Shown: in pieces, positions 25,967 to 35,218 of the stretch | How positions within the stretch are numbered: the first letter of the stretch is position 1 | Layout of the letters: each line of letters starts with the position of its first letter | From: UBA9676 sp963837105 | GTDB taxonomy: Bacteria; Actinomycetota; Actinomycetes; Streptosporangiales; Streptosporangiaceae | Reading direction: 5' to 3' | DNA length: 64,000 nt | NCBI GenBank assembly: GCA_963837105.1 | Contig: CAWIMG010000026.1 | Span: 264,759 to 328,758 of the forward strand | Translations under genes and position numbers: made by a program | The notes under the pieces: generated by a model | Told to the model about the DNA's origin: nothing | Databases searched by the model: none | The model's input: only the letters and a program-made list of their open reading frames with translations

Positions 25967-27367
25967 TCACCTGCCAATCGGCTCCTTGGCCTCGTCCTCC
26001 GCCGCTTGCGTGAGCAGCTTCTCCGCCAGGGCACGCTTGCCCTTCGCGTCGAGCTTCTTCGTCTCGTTGGCGATCGCGCGCTCGTTGACGTGCTGGTTCC
26101 AGTAGTCGAGGACCTCGAACCCGAGCAGCGTCGCCTTGCCCACGAACTGCCGCAGCACCTCGTTGGTCGGGCCCATCACCCAGCCGGCCTTGGCATCACG
26201 CAGGTACCGTTCCAGCTCCATGTCGCGTTTGTAGCCGGAGCCACCGCAGGCGTGCAGCATCTTGTCCACCACATGCGCGACGTTCTTCGCCGCGGCGAAC
26301 TTGATCTGCCATGCCCAGTGCAGGTAGGCGGCCCGGGCGGTGGTGCCCGGCCGCAGCACCCGCTGGTTGTTGTCGGTCGCCCGGTCCATCGCGTCGGCCA
26401 CCGAGAGCGAGAAGACCCGGCACGCGTTGGTGTCGATGACCGCTTCGCCGACGTAGTCCTGGATTGTCGGGTAATCGGCTACCCGCAGGCCCACGTCCAC
26501 GTGCCGCTTGCGGGTGGTATGCCGCTTGGCGATGTCGATCGCGCCCATCGCGATGCCGTTCCACACCGACGACGAGCCGACCAGGAACCACGGGTCCACC
26601 GACTCGTCGTTGGACTCCGCGCCATCCCCGACTGGTCCGACAATCTGATCACCGGGGATCTCGCCGTTCACGTCGAGCCCGCCGGACTGGTTGCCACGCA
26701 GGCCGAGCGCGTCCCACAGGGCCGGCTGGGCGTGCGCGTCCTCAGCGTTGACCACGAACACCGACAGGTCGTCGTACCCCTTGAAGTCAGGGCTGGTCGT
26801 CTGCACCACATAGAAGTCGGCGAAGCCGGCCGAGGTGGTCCACGACGCCTTCTTCCGCACCCGGTAGCCGCCGTTGACCCGCTCGGCCCCAGACGAGATC
26901 GGATACCAGAAATGGCTGCCGGTCTCCGGGTCGGAGTATGACAGGGTGCCGATCTTCCCCGAGTTGAGCGGCCGGATGTACTTGTCGATCAGCGCGGGTG
27001 TGGCCCGCAGCATGATGGCGTTCACCGCGCCGATGTGCATGACGTAGCACATCGCGGTGGACGCACAGCCATAGCGGGCGATCGTCTCGCAGACCATCGA
27101 GTAGGCGACGTGGTTCTGGCCGAGCCCGCCGTACTCCTCGGGCACGGTCAGCGCCAGGAACCCGTGCTCGCCGAGCAGTTCCAGGTTCCGGCGCGGGAAC
27201 TTGAGCTCATCGTCGGAGCGTTTGGCGTTGTCCCGCATCTCCTGCTGGCAGAGCTCGATCAGCGTGGACCGGAGTTCTTTCTGCCGGTCGGTCAGCAGCC
27301 AGTTGGGATCCCAGTCATACCCCAGGCCCCAGTACGGCTCGGAACCCCACATCTTCTCCTCGCTCAA
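25967..27367 (-). CDS. Acyl-CoA-dehydrogenase-fold flavoprotein without the usual catalytic glutamates
   Basis: This 466-residue protein has all three ACAD regions: an N-terminal helical domain with LLGEHGFLALTVPEEYGGLG, a middle strand domain with GTLSYSDPETGSHFWYP, and a C-terminal HACGGSGYKRDMELERYLRDAK. Where MCAD has the catalytic Glu of YEGT it reads VMGPTNEV, with Gly. The alternative Glu of isovaleryl-CoA dehydrogenase is also absent (DPWFLVG). That pattern suggests a monooxygenase or oxidase of the DszC/HsaA kind. I give the TTG at 27367; an ATG at 27352 is possible. It begins a two-gene unit with the DUF1989-GcvT fusion. Confidence 0.85.
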   Translation of the reverse strand: MSEEKMWGSEPYWGLGYDWDPNWLLTDRQKELRSTLIELCQQEMRDNAKRSDDELKFPRRNLELLGEHGFLALTVPEEYGGLGQNHVAYSMVCETIARYGCASTAMCYVMHIGAVNAIMLRATPALIDKYIRPLNSGKIGTLSYSDPETGSHFWYPISSGAERVNGGYRVRKKASWTTSAGFADFYVVQTTSPDFKGYDDLSVFVVNAEDAHAQPALWDALGLRGNQSGGLDVNGEIPGDQIVGPVGDGAESNDESVDPWFLVGSSSVWNGIAMGAIDIAKRHTTRKRHVDVGLRVADYPTIQDYVGEAVIDTNACRVFSLSVADAMDRATDNNQRVLRPGTTARAAYLHWAWQIKFAAAKNVAHVVDKMLHACGGSGYKRDMELERYLRDAKAGWVMGPTNEVLRQFVGKATLLGFEVLDYWNQHVNERAIANETKKLDAKGKRALAEKLLTQAAEDEAKEPIGR

Positions 27368-27411
27368 CCTGGAACCCCTTTACTGGATCGGTAGCCACGA
27401 CAGTGGACGAT

Positions 27412-27432
27412 GTTTACCTGCACTACACGTTG
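27412..27432 (-). promoter_or_regulatory. Motif CAACGT-N8-GGTAAAC upstream of the dehydrogenase-fold gene
   Basis: Read on the minus strand, CAACGT, 8 bases, then GGTAAAC ends 44 bases before the start. It matches all 13 fixed bases of the permease motif (19185-19205) in the same orientation relative to the gene. It suggests that this unit has its own promoter, separate from the sox-fhs operon. Confidence 0.5.
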
Positions 27433-27542
27433 CCGAGAGTACGCCTGAGACCTGCCCGGCGAAAGGGGCCCAGCCGACGCCCAGCTGCGGGTCACCGCAG
27501 GTACCCGGCGCGCTGCCCAGCAGCTGGCCGGGAACGCGCGCC

Positions 27543-29240
27543 TCAGGACAGCCCGAGAATCTCGCCGTGCTCATCGAGGTCGATACGGGCGGCCGCCGGG
27601 CTTGCCGAAAGCCCGGGCATGGTCCGCATCTCCCCGCAGATGGGGTACACAAATCCGGCACCGACCGAGGCCCGGACTTCCCGCACCGGCAACGTCCAGC
27701 CGGTCGGTGCCCCCTTCAGCGCGGGATCCGACGAGATGGACAGGTGCGTCTTCGCGATGCACACCGGCAGCGTGCCGAACCCGGCCGCCTCGTAAGTGTC
27801 GAGCTGCTTGCTGGCCTGCGCCGAGTACTCCACGCCATCAGCGCCGTAGACGCGCACCGCGACGGTCTCGATCTTCTCCCGCAGGCTCGCCTCGTTCTCG
27901 TACAGGAAGCGGAACTCACTCGGCTCGTCGGCGGCCTCCGCGACCGCCTCGGCGAGCTCGGCCGCGCCCCGGCCGCCGTCGGCGAAGTGCGTGCACACCG
28001 CGGACCTGGCGCCGGCCGCTGCCGCTGCCTCGCGGATGGCGTCGTGCTCAGAGGGGTGGTCGGTGGGGAACGCGTTGATGGCCACCACCGCGGGTATCCC
28101 GTGCAGCCTCACGTTCTCGATCTGCTTGCGCAGGTTGGCGGCACCGGCGAGGACGTCGCCCGGGTTCTCCGCGAGCAGGTCCGCAGGCAGCGGCCGGCCG
28201 GCGATGATCTTGTATTTGCCGGAGTGCGCCTTCAGTGCCCTGACCGTGGCGACCACGACCGCCGCGTCGGGGCGCAGGCCCGAGGCCCGGCACTTGATAT
28301 TGAAGAACCGCTCCGCGCCCATGTCGGCGCCGAACCCGGCCTCGGTCACCAGGTAGTCGCCGGTGTGGATGCCGATCAGGTCGGCGACCACCGAGGAGTT
28401 CCCGGTGGCGATGTTGCCGAATGGCCCGGTGTGCACCAGCACCGGGGTGTTCTCCAGCGTCTGGAGCAGGTTCGGCTTGATCGCGTCGCGGAGGATCACC
28501 GCCATCGACCCCGCGGCGCTGAGCTGCTCGGCGGTGACCGGGTCGCCGGCCGAGGTGTACCCGACCACGATCTTCGCCAGCCGCGCCCGCAGGTCCGCCA
28601 GCGACGTGCTCAGTGCCAGCGTGGCCATGACCTCGGAGGCGGCGGTGATGTCGAATCCGGTCTGCCTGGGTACCCCGTCCAGCCGCGAGCCAAGCCCGAT
28701 CACGATGTTGCGCAGCGCCCGGTCGTTGACATCGAGCACCCGGCGCCAGGTGATGTTGTGCGGATCGAGGCCGAGCTGGTTGCCCTGGAACAGGTGATTG
28801 TCGATCATCGCGGCCAGCATGTTGTGCGCCGCGGTCACCGCATGCATGTCGCCGGTCAGGTGCAGGTTCAGCACCTCCATCGGGACAACCTGGCTGTACC
28901 CGCCGCCCGCGGCGCCGCCCTTGATGCCGAACGTCGGTCCCATCGACGGCTGCCTGATCGCGATCGTGGCCCGCTTGCCGATGTGGCGGAATCCCTGGCC
29001 GAGCCCGACCGTAGTGGTGGTTTTCCCCTCCCCGAGCGGCGTCGGGGTGATGGCGGTGACCACGACATACTTCGCGTTCGGCCGGTCTGCCAGCGAGTCG
29101 ATCGCCGCCAGCCTGATCTTTACCACGCTTTCGCCGTACGGCTCGAGGAGATGAGGCCCGAGGCCCAGTTCCTGAGCCATGTCATCAAGTGGCTTGAGCA
29201 GCGCCGATCGGGCGATGTCAAGGTCACTCGGGAATGCCAT
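27543..29240 (-). CDS. fhs: Formate--tetrahydrofolate ligase
   Basis: This 565-residue enzyme joins formate to tetrahydrofolate with ATP, or runs in reverse to recover ATP from formyl-THF. The P-loop is TPTPLGEGKTTTTVG (residues 66-78). Other family motifs are RQPSMGPTFGIKGGAAGGGY, NLHLTGDMHAVTAAHN and VVAINAFPTDHPSEHD. Length is normal. GAGGAG precedes the ATG and overlaps the soxG stop, so it is the last gene of soxBDAG-fhs. In this setting it links methylene-THF made by the dehydrogenase to formate. Confidence 0.96.
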   Translation of the reverse strand: MAFPSDLDIARSALLKPLDDMAQELGLGPHLLEPYGESVVKIRLAAIDSLADRPNAKYVVVTAITPTPLGEGKTTTTVGLGQGFRHIGKRATIAIRQPSMGPTFGIKGGAAGGGYSQVVPMEVLNLHLTGDMHAVTAAHNMLAAMIDNHLFQGNQLGLDPHNITWRRVLDVNDRALRNIVIGLGSRLDGVPRQTGFDITAASEVMATLALSTSLADLRARLAKIVVGYTSAGDPVTAEQLSAAGSMAVILRDAIKPNLLQTLENTPVLVHTGPFGNIATGNSSVVADLIGIHTGDYLVTEAGFGADMGAERFFNIKCRASGLRPDAAVVVATVRALKAHSGKYKIIAGRPLPADLLAENPGDVLAGAANLRKQIENVRLHGIPAVVAINAFPTDHPSEHDAIREAAAAAGARSAVCTHFADGGRGAAELAEAVAEAADEPSEFRFLYENEASLREKIETVAVRVYGADGVEYSAQASKQLDTYEAAGFGTLPVCIAKTHLSISSDPALKGAPTGWTLPVREVRASVGAGFVYPICGEMRTMPGLSASPAAARIDLDEHGEILGLS

Positions 29241-29249
29241 GCTGACTCC

Positions 29250-29945
29250 TCATATTCCAGGAAAGGTAAATCCGTCGATCTCGATAGCGAACTCGCGGCC
29301 AGCCGCCAGCAGCTCGCCGAACAGGTAGGCACCGGATGAGCGCTCGCAGTGCAGCAGGTAGCAGCGCTCGCCATCGGTGTCGAGCCGGAGCACGTCGGTG
29401 GCCACGGCAGCCACTGAGGACCGGAAGGCCGCCCCGTCCGGCGTGATGCGGTCGGAGAAATCGATGCCGCAGACCTTGCGCAGGACATCGGCTCCGCGTG
29501 GGCCGGTGAGCCTGATCAGGGCCCGGCCGTGGGTCACGTCGGTGGCGGTCACCAGCTCGCCGGGGCTGCGGGCGGCCAGTTCCGCCGCCCGGCCGGCGAG
29601 GGCGGGGCCCTGCCCCGGCGCGGCCAGCAGCAGCCACTCCCCTGGCCCGGACCCGGCGACGATGGTGCCGTCCGGGCGCCTGACCGCACGGCCGAATGGC
29701 ACCGCGAGCTCGGCGGCGGCACGGCCACCGGCCGGGGCGCGCACCTGGACCTTGGCCAGCGGGGTGGCGTCGGTAAGGGTCAGCCCGGCGGCCGCCCGGT
29801 GGCCGCTTACCTCCCAGCCGTCGATGACGAGCACCGGCGGCGGCGGCGCGATCGGGCTGCGGGCGACCGGCTCGGTGCCAGCAGGCAGCCGCAGCCCCCC
29901 GGAACCGGCCGCTGCGGGACCGGCCCATGCATCTGGCTCAGACAC
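29250..29945 (-). CDS. soxG: Sarcosine oxidase gamma subunit / N-methylglutamate dehydrogenase subunit D homologue
   Basis: This 231-residue protein (GTG start) is the gamma subunit of heterotetrameric sarcosine-oxidase-type enzymes. It has a degenerate GcvT-like fold with EWLLLAAPGQG, VTATDVTHGRALIRLTGPRGADVLRKVCGIDF and a C-terminal CYLLHCERSSGAYLFGELLAAG. The GTG overlaps the soxA stop by 8 bases, which implies coupled translation. A longer start 9 codons upstream is less likely. MgdD of the N-methylglutamate pathway is the same family, and sequence alone does not separate them. Confidence 0.88.
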   Translation of the reverse strand: MSEPDAWAGPAAAGSGGLRLPAGTEPVARSPIAPPPPVLVIDGWEVSGHRAAAGLTLTDATPLAKVQVRAPAGGRAAAELAVPFGRAVRRPDGTIVAGSGPGEWLLLAAPGQGPALAGRAAELAARSPGELVTATDVTHGRALIRLTGPRGADVLRKVCGIDFSDRITPDGAAFRSSVAAVATDVLRLDTDGERCYLLHCERSSGAYLFGELLAAGREFAIEIDGFTFPGI

Positions 29946-32808
29946 GCATCCGCTCCCCCTCCGGGTCCACATGGGCGAGCTGCGGCATCACCGTCGCGGC
30001 AATGAGGCGCCCGCTCGGCAGCCGCACCGTGACCTCGGTGCCCGGCCTGGCCAGTCGGGCCTCGACCTGGGCCAGGCAGATGGACCGGCGCAGGGTGGGC
30101 GACATCCGGCTGGACGTGACCCGGCCAGCGATGCGCCCGTCCTCCATGATCAGGCTGGCCTCTTCCGGCACCACCGAGCCATCCACCGGCTGCAGTCCCA
30201 CCAGTCGCGGGCCGGAGCCGTCGGCGAGCTGCCAGGCCAGCTCCGGCTTGCCCACGAAGTCGTCCTTATCCAGCTTGATGGCCCACTCCAGGGCGGCGCT
30301 GAACCCGCGGGTCAGGCCGTCGGTGTCCTGGCCCACGATGAAATGGCCCTTCTCAAGCCGGAGAATGCGCTGCGCCTCCACGCCGAACGCGCCGATGCCC
30401 AGGTCGGCACCGCTGTCCAGCAGTGTGTCCCAGACATACAGGCCATAGCTGGCGGGCACATGCAGCTCATAGCTGAGCTCGCCGGTGAACCCGATCCGCC
30501 ACAGCACGCAGTCGTCGACGCCAGCGATCTGGCCGGTCCGCACGTGCATGTAGGGGAAAGCCTCGTTGGATAGGTCCACGTCTTTGGTGACCCGCTCCAT
30601 CAGGCGGCGGGCCTGCGGCCCGGCCACGTTCATGCTGGCGTAGGCGGTGGTCACCGGCGTGATGTGCACCCGCCAGTCCGGGTGCTCGGTCTGCAGCCAG
30701 TTCTCCGCCCATTCCCAGATCGTGGCCGCGCCCGAGGAGGTCGTGCTCATCAGGTAGTGCTCGTCGCCGAGCCGGCCGGTCACCCCGTCGTCGAGCACCA
30801 CCCCGTCCTCGGCGCACATGACGCCGTAACGGACCCGGCCGATCTCCAGCTTGGACCACTTGTTCACATACAGCAGGTTCAGCAGTGCGGGCACGTCGGG
30901 ACCGCGCAGGTCCAGCTTGCCGATGGGGGTGACGTCGATGATGCCGACGTGCTCGCGGACGTTGGCGGCCTCCCCCGCGGCGTCACCGTAGCGGTCAGGC
31001 CGGATCCACGCCCCCGCCACCAGCGGCGCGGCACCGTGCGCCTCGTGCCAGGGCTGCATCGGGGAGTAACGCACCGGCTGGAAGGCCTGCCCGGCGAGGG
31101 CACCCAGAGTGACCGGCACGTACGGGGGGCGCCAGGTGGTGGTACCGGTCTCGGCGATCGAGGAGCCGTTGGCGGCGGCGACCACCGCCACTGTGTTGAC
31201 CGTCTCCAGCTTGCCCTGCAGCGGGCCCATGGTGGCAGTGGTGAAGCGCTTGGCCAGCTCGGCGCTGTCGTAGCCCTCCGCGACCGCCAGCCGCAGGTCC
31301 TTGGCGGTCACATCCTCGCTGAAATCCACGAACCCGTTGGTCCGGCCGATAAACAGCTCCGGATGCGCTTCCACCGGGAGATCAGGCAGCGAAACGGCGA
31401 CCGCCGGGCTGGCCCCGTCTCCCGGCCGGGGCGGGCTGGTCGGGGTGGCGGCCATCCGCGCCGCGCCGATGCGCCCCGCGCGCCGGGCGGCCTCGGCGCC
31501 CACCGCGGCCGCGTGCGTGGTCAGTTCCGCCAGGCTGCCGTCCCCGGCGATGCCGCCCGTCGCGAGCACGTCCGCGGGCAGCCGGGCGAGGTCCGGGAAG
31601 AACCTGGCCGCGCGCGGGTCGTACACGGGCCGGTCACCGGCGGCGTTGAGCAGCGATGTCGGCGCGGTCCAGCCGACCGCGGTGACCAGCAGGTCGCAGG
31701 CGATCCTGGTGCCGTCAGCGACCTGGACCTCCTGCACGCCGGTCCGGCCCAGGGCGGCGGTGACATCACCGCCGAGCCGGGCGTCTTCCACCCGGACGAC
31801 CTCGATGCCGGCCCGTTTGAGATCGGCGATGGCCGCGTCGCCGTCGCGGTTGGCGGTCAGCACGACCGCCCGGTGCCCTGGCTTGACCGCGTGCAGGTTG
31901 ATGAGCCGGCGGACAGCGGTGGAGAGCATGACCCCCGGCAGGTCGTTGCCCGCGAACACGTAGGGCCGCTCGATCAGGCCCGGTGCCACGACCAGCGTCT
32001 TGGCGCGTGCCCGGATGAGGTACTCGGCCTCCGCGCCGCCGTGCCGCCGCGCCAGGACCGCGACCGCGTTGCCGTCGTAGCGCCCGATCACCACCGCGTC
32101 CGTGAGCACCTCTATGCCCGGCTCGGCGTCGACGCGCGCGGCCAGGTCCGCCAGCGCCGCCAGGCCGGCTTCGCCACCCCAGCGCAGATGGCCGCCGAGG
32201 CTGTGCTCTTCCTCGACCAGCAGCACGGATGCGCCCGCCTGGGCGGCGCTGACAGCCGCCGCCATCCCGGCCGGGCCGCCGCCGGCGATGACAACATCGG
32301 GGTGCACATGGCGCTTTTCCGGGCGGGTGCGCGAGGTGTCCGGCGAGACCGTCCCCCCGTGGACGAACCTGCGCAGCACGCTCTCATAGGCGGGCCAGGC
32401 AAAGCGTGGGCGCATGAAGGTCTTGTAGTAGAAGCCGGCCGTGAGGAAGCGCCCGGCCAGCCGGTTCACCGACTTGGCGTCCAGGCGCAGTGAAGGCCAG
32501 GTGTTCTGGGAGGTGACCGCCATGCCGTCGGCCGCCAGCCGGTGGGCACCGCGGACGTTGGGCTCGTCGCCCACCTGGACGACACAGCCCGGATCGTGGA
32601 AGGAGGCGGTGAGCAGGCCGCGGGGGCGATGGTACTTCAGGCTCCGGGAGAACACCCGCTCGCCGGCGGCGGCCAGCGCCGAGGCGATCGTGTCCCCTGC
32701 GTAGCCGCGGACGGGACGCCCGTTCCAGGTGAACTCCAGCGGCCGGCTGCGGTTGATCACCTCACCCGGCTGCGGTGGCAGCCGCATCGCGGGCCCGGGC
32801 CCGCTCAT
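29938..32808 (-). CDS. soxA: Sarcosine oxidase alpha subunit / N-methylglutamate dehydrogenase subunit C homologue
   Basis: This 956-residue large subunit has an N-terminal 2Fe-2S-like domain remnant with EFTWNGRPVRGYAGDTIASA. The NAD/FAD-type motif is DVVIAGGGPAGMAAAVSAAQ at 171-190, with IERPYVFAGNDLPGVMLSTA in the middle. The GcvT folate domain covers about 590-956 (YGVMCAEDGVVLDDGVTGRL, WRIGFTGELSYELHV). This domain captures the released C1 unit as methylene-THF. Its start overlaps the soxD stop by 4 bases. Length matches full-size SoxA. Confidence 0.95.
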   Translation of the reverse strand: MSGPGPAMRLPPQPGEVINRSRPLEFTWNGRPVRGYAGDTIASALAAAGERVFSRSLKYHRPRGLLTASFHDPGCVVQVGDEPNVRGAHRLAADGMAVTSQNTWPSLRLDAKSVNRLAGRFLTAGFYYKTFMRPRFAWPAYESVLRRFVHGGTVSPDTSRTRPEKRHVHPDVVIAGGGPAGMAAAVSAAQAGASVLLVEEEHSLGGHLRWGGEAGLAALADLAARVDAEPGIEVLTDAVVIGRYDGNAVAVLARRHGGAEAEYLIRARAKTLVVAPGLIERPYVFAGNDLPGVMLSTAVRRLINLHAVKPGHRAVVLTANRDGDAAIADLKRAGIEVVRVEDARLGGDVTAALGRTGVQEVQVADGTRIACDLLVTAVGWTAPTSLLNAAGDRPVYDPRAARFFPDLARLPADVLATGGIAGDGSLAELTTHAAAVGAEAARRAGRIGAARMAATPTSPPRPGDGASPAVAVSLPDLPVEAHPELFIGRTNGFVDFSEDVTAKDLRLAVAEGYDSAELAKRFTTATMGPLQGKLETVNTVAVVAAANGSSIAETGTTTWRPPYVPVTLGALAGQAFQPVRYSPMQPWHEAHGAAPLVAGAWIRPDRYGDAAGEAANVREHVGIIDVTPIGKLDLRGPDVPALLNLLYVNKWSKLEIGRVRYGVMCAEDGVVLDDGVTGRLGDEHYLMSTTSSGAATIWEWAENWLQTEHPDWRVHITPVTTAYASMNVAGPQARRLMERVTKDVDLSNEAFPYMHVRTGQIAGVDDCVLWRIGFTGELSYELHVPASYGLYVWDTLLDSGADLGIGAFGVEAQRILRLEKGHFIVGQDTDGLTRGFSAALEWAIKLDKDDFVGKPELAWQLADGSGPRLVGLQPVDGSVVPEEASLIMEDGRIAGRVTSSRMSPTLRRSICLAQVEARLARPGTEVTVRLPSGRLIAATVMPQLAHVDPEGERMRV

Positions 32809-33086
32809 GAGCCCACCTCCCCGCGGTGGCCATCAGCAGTGGCCAGGACCGCCCGGACCTCGTTGGTCTCGGTGTGCCGTTCCACGGTGATGAACCTGCG
32901 GCAGCCCATCCGGTGGTACCAGGTCTCGCGGGTCCAGCCGCACGGGTTGGCCCGCAGATAGAGGTAGCCCCGCCACTGTGCCGGGGTCACCTCGCCGGGG
33001 TCAGGGCGGGCGGATACCTCGCCGATGTGGGCAAACTCGGTCGCGTCCCGCGGGCCGCACCAGGCACAGGGCAGGAGAATCATCAC
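32805..33086 (-). CDS. soxD: Sarcosine oxidase delta subunit / N-methylglutamate dehydrogenase subunit B homologue
   Basis: This 93-residue zinc subunit has the family order: CAWCGPRDATEF with Cys7 and Cys10, then TPAQWRGYLYLRANPCGWTRETWYHRMGCRRF with further Cys and His ligands, and a C-terminal VERHTETNEV. It overlaps the soxA start by 4 bases (ATGA) and begins 12 bases after the soxB stop. Confidence 0.95.
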   Translation of the reverse strand: MMILLPCAWCGPRDATEFAHIGEVSARPDPGEVTPAQWRGYLYLRANPCGWTRETWYHRMGCRRFITVERHTETNEVRAVLATADGHRGEVGS

Positions 33087-33098
33087 CGGACCTTCCGA

Positions 33099-34397
33099 TC
33101 AGTGGCCGACGGCGGCCGCGCCCTTTTCGCCCACCAGTACGCCTTCGCCGAACCGTTCCAGGCCGAACGCGGCGATGATCCCGGGAGTCTTGCCGGAGGC
33201 GATGCACTGCGCCATGGCCTCTCCCGACACCGGGCCCGCCTTGAATCCGTAGGTGCCCCAGCCCACATCGACGAAGAAACCCTGGACCGGCGTCGGGCCC
33301 ATGATCGGCGAGAAGTCGGGGGTCATGTCGCACAGGCCCGCCCACTGCCGCAGCAGCCGGATCTTGGTCAGGGCGGGCATGAGCTCGAGCACGTGCCCGG
33401 CCAGGCCTTCGATGAATTCGAGCGAGCCGCGCATCGAGTACGAGGTGAACGGGTCCACGCTGGCGCCGAACACGAGCTCGCCCCGGTCCGTCTGGCTGAT
33501 ATAGACGTGCAGCGTGCCGGACACGATGACCGTCGACAGGAACGGCTTCACCGGCTCGGTGACGGCCGCCTGCAGCGGGTAGGTCGTCACCGGCATGGCG
33601 ACCCCGGCCATGTCGGAGATCAGCGTGGCCCACCCGGCGGTGGCGTTGAGCACGACCGGGGTGGCGATGTCGCCGTGGCTGGTCTTCACCCCGCGTACCC
33701 GGCCGGAGACCACGTCGATGCCGGTGACCTCGGTGTGCTGGTGAATGTGGACGCCCTGGGCGGCTGCGCCACGTGCGTAACCCCAGACGACGGCGTCATG
33801 GCGGATGATCCCGCCCGGCGGGTGCCAGAGCGCGCCCAGGATCGGGTACCTGGTGGCCGGGCTGACGTCGAGGAAGGGGGCCAGCCGCTTGATCTCGGCG
33901 GGCCCGATCACCTCGGAGTCCACGCCCTCGACCTTGTTTACCTCAGCCCGCCACCGCATCGTCCGCAGGGACGCGTCGCTGTGGGCCAGCGTGAGGTGGC
34001 CCCGTTGCGAGAACATCACGTTGTAGTCGAGGTCGGTGGCGAGCCGCTGGTACAGCTTCACCGACCGGTCGTAGAACCTGACTCCCTCGGGGGTCAGGTA
34101 GTTCGACCGGAGGATCGCGGTATTGCGTCCCGACCCACCGCTGCCGATATAGCCCTTGTCCAGCACCGCCACGTCGGTAATCCCGTGGTTGGCGGCCAGA
34201 TAGTAGGCGGCCGCCAGGCCGTGCACGCCGCCGCCTACGATCACCACGTCGTAGCTGCTCTTCATCGGGCGCGGCGACCAGGCGGCAGGCCATTCCTGCT
34301 GGCTTAGTCCCCGGCGGAACAGGCCTGCCGCGGAATACCTGGCTGGGTAGGTGATGCGACGCTGACTGCGCGAATGGCCGTTCATGCTGGCCGCCAT
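33099..34397 (-). CDS. soxB: Sarcosine oxidase beta subunit / N-methylglutamate dehydrogenase subunit A homologue
   Basis: This 432-residue catalytic subunit has the FAD motif YDVVIVGGGVHGLAAAYYLA near 49-68 and GYIGSGGSGRNTAILRSNYL. His200 in GGIIRHDAVVWGYARG matches the position where FMN is attached covalently in sarcosine oxidases. The N-terminal extension (SAAGLFRRGLSQQEWPAAW) is normal for SoxB, and AGGAGG stands before the ATG. It leads soxB-soxD-soxA-soxG-fhs, which is also the order of mgdABCD. With gmaS and mgsABC opposite, N-methylglutamate is a credible substrate, with sarcosine as the alternative. Confidence 0.93.
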   Translation of the reverse strand: MAASMNGHSRSQRRITYPARYSAAGLFRRGLSQQEWPAAWSPRPMKSSYDVVIVGGGVHGLAAAYYLAANHGITDVAVLDKGYIGSGGSGRNTAILRSNYLTPEGVRFYDRSVKLYQRLATDLDYNVMFSQRGHLTLAHSDASLRTMRWRAEVNKVEGVDSEVIGPAEIKRLAPFLDVSPATRYPILGALWHPPGGIIRHDAVVWGYARGAAAQGVHIHQHTEVTGIDVVSGRVRGVKTSHGDIATPVVLNATAGWATLISDMAGVAMPVTTYPLQAAVTEPVKPFLSTVIVSGTLHVYISQTDRGELVFGASVDPFTSYSMRGSLEFIEGLAGHVLELMPALTKIRLLRQWAGLCDMTPDFSPIMGPTPVQGFFVDVGWGTYGFKAGPVSGEAMAQCIASGKTPGIIAAFGLERFGEGVLVGEKGAAAVGH

Positions 34398-34503
34398 GGG
34401 TCATCACCTCCTGCAGACCTGCTAATGAGCGGTGCCCCCGCCGGACAGGCTACGCCAGCCATGAAACCATGTCCACTTAGAGGAAACCGTCCTGGAGTGA
34501 ACG

Positions 34504-35157
34504 TCAGCCGGCTGGCTGGATCGACTTTACCGACAGGAACTGGATCGGCAGTTCGATCAGCGTGCCCGGGCCGTGCGGAACCTCGCCGACGAACTGCAAG
34601 GCATCTCCCGGCTCAAGCAGATACCGCGAGGATCCGTACAGGTACTCGATCCGCCCCGTGATCATGTAGATCAGCTCTGTGCCGGGATGCTGGTAGAGCG
34701 GGAAGGCCTCGGCCCGCTCGGTCAGGGTGATCAGCAGCGTCTCCAGCGAGTTGTGCGGTGCGCGCAGCGTGCCGAGCAGCTGATAGCGGTGCCCGGGCCC
34801 AGAGCCCTTGTGCTCGATGTCCAGCCCGCGGCCGGCCTTGACATGGAGCACGTCGTGTTCCTCATTGAGGCCACGGAAGAACGCGGTGACGGGAACCTTC
34901 AGCGCCTCGGACAGCCGGGCCAAGGTGGCGAGGCTCGGTGAGGCCTGGGCATTCTCGATCTTGGACAGCATGCCCTTGGACAGGCCGGTGAGCTCGGCGA
35001 GCTGCCCGACGGTCAGCCCGAGCTGGAGCCTGAACTCGCGGACCCGTTCGGCGATGACGGCACCAAGCTCGTCTTCGAGCGCCCCTTCCGGCACCGCGCC
35101 AGCCTGCCCGCCGTCCCGGCCGTCATCGTCCGCCGTGAGGTCGATCAGCTGAGTCAC
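34504..35157 (-). CDS. XRE-family regulator with C-terminal cupin domain
   Basis: This 217-residue protein has a helix-turn-helix at about 30-85 (LRLQLGLTVGQLAELTGLSK, GMLSKIENAQASPSLATLAR) and a cupin at about 145-215 (YQHPGTELIYMITGRIEYLYG, LEPGDALQFVGEVPHGPG). Such regulators often sense a small organic effector in amine and amino acid catabolism. The GTG at 35157 is chosen because GGAGGTGATGCG precedes it; the upstream ATG would skip this site. It is divergent from gmaS, with a palindrome between them, and probably controls both directions. Confidence 0.9.
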   Translation of the reverse strand: MTQLIDLTADDDGRDGGQAGAVPEGALEDELGAVIAERVREFRLQLGLTVGQLAELTGLSKGMLSKIENAQASPSLATLARLSEALKVPVTAFFRGLNEEHDVLHVKAGRGLDIEHKGSGPGHRYQLLGTLRAPHNSLETLLITLTERAEAFPLYQHPGTELIYMITGRIEYLYGSSRYLLEPGDALQFVGEVPHGPGTLIELPIQFLSVKSIQPAG

Positions 35158-35218
35158 CGCATCACCTCCCATCGCCGCCGCCCGCGCCATCCGCCGGCCT
35201 CAGGGCGCAACGACGGCT

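Noticed and set aside
30664..32493. Long plus-strand frame opposite soxA
   Set aside because: Antisense to a strongly conserved 956-residue subunit and without recognisable domains.
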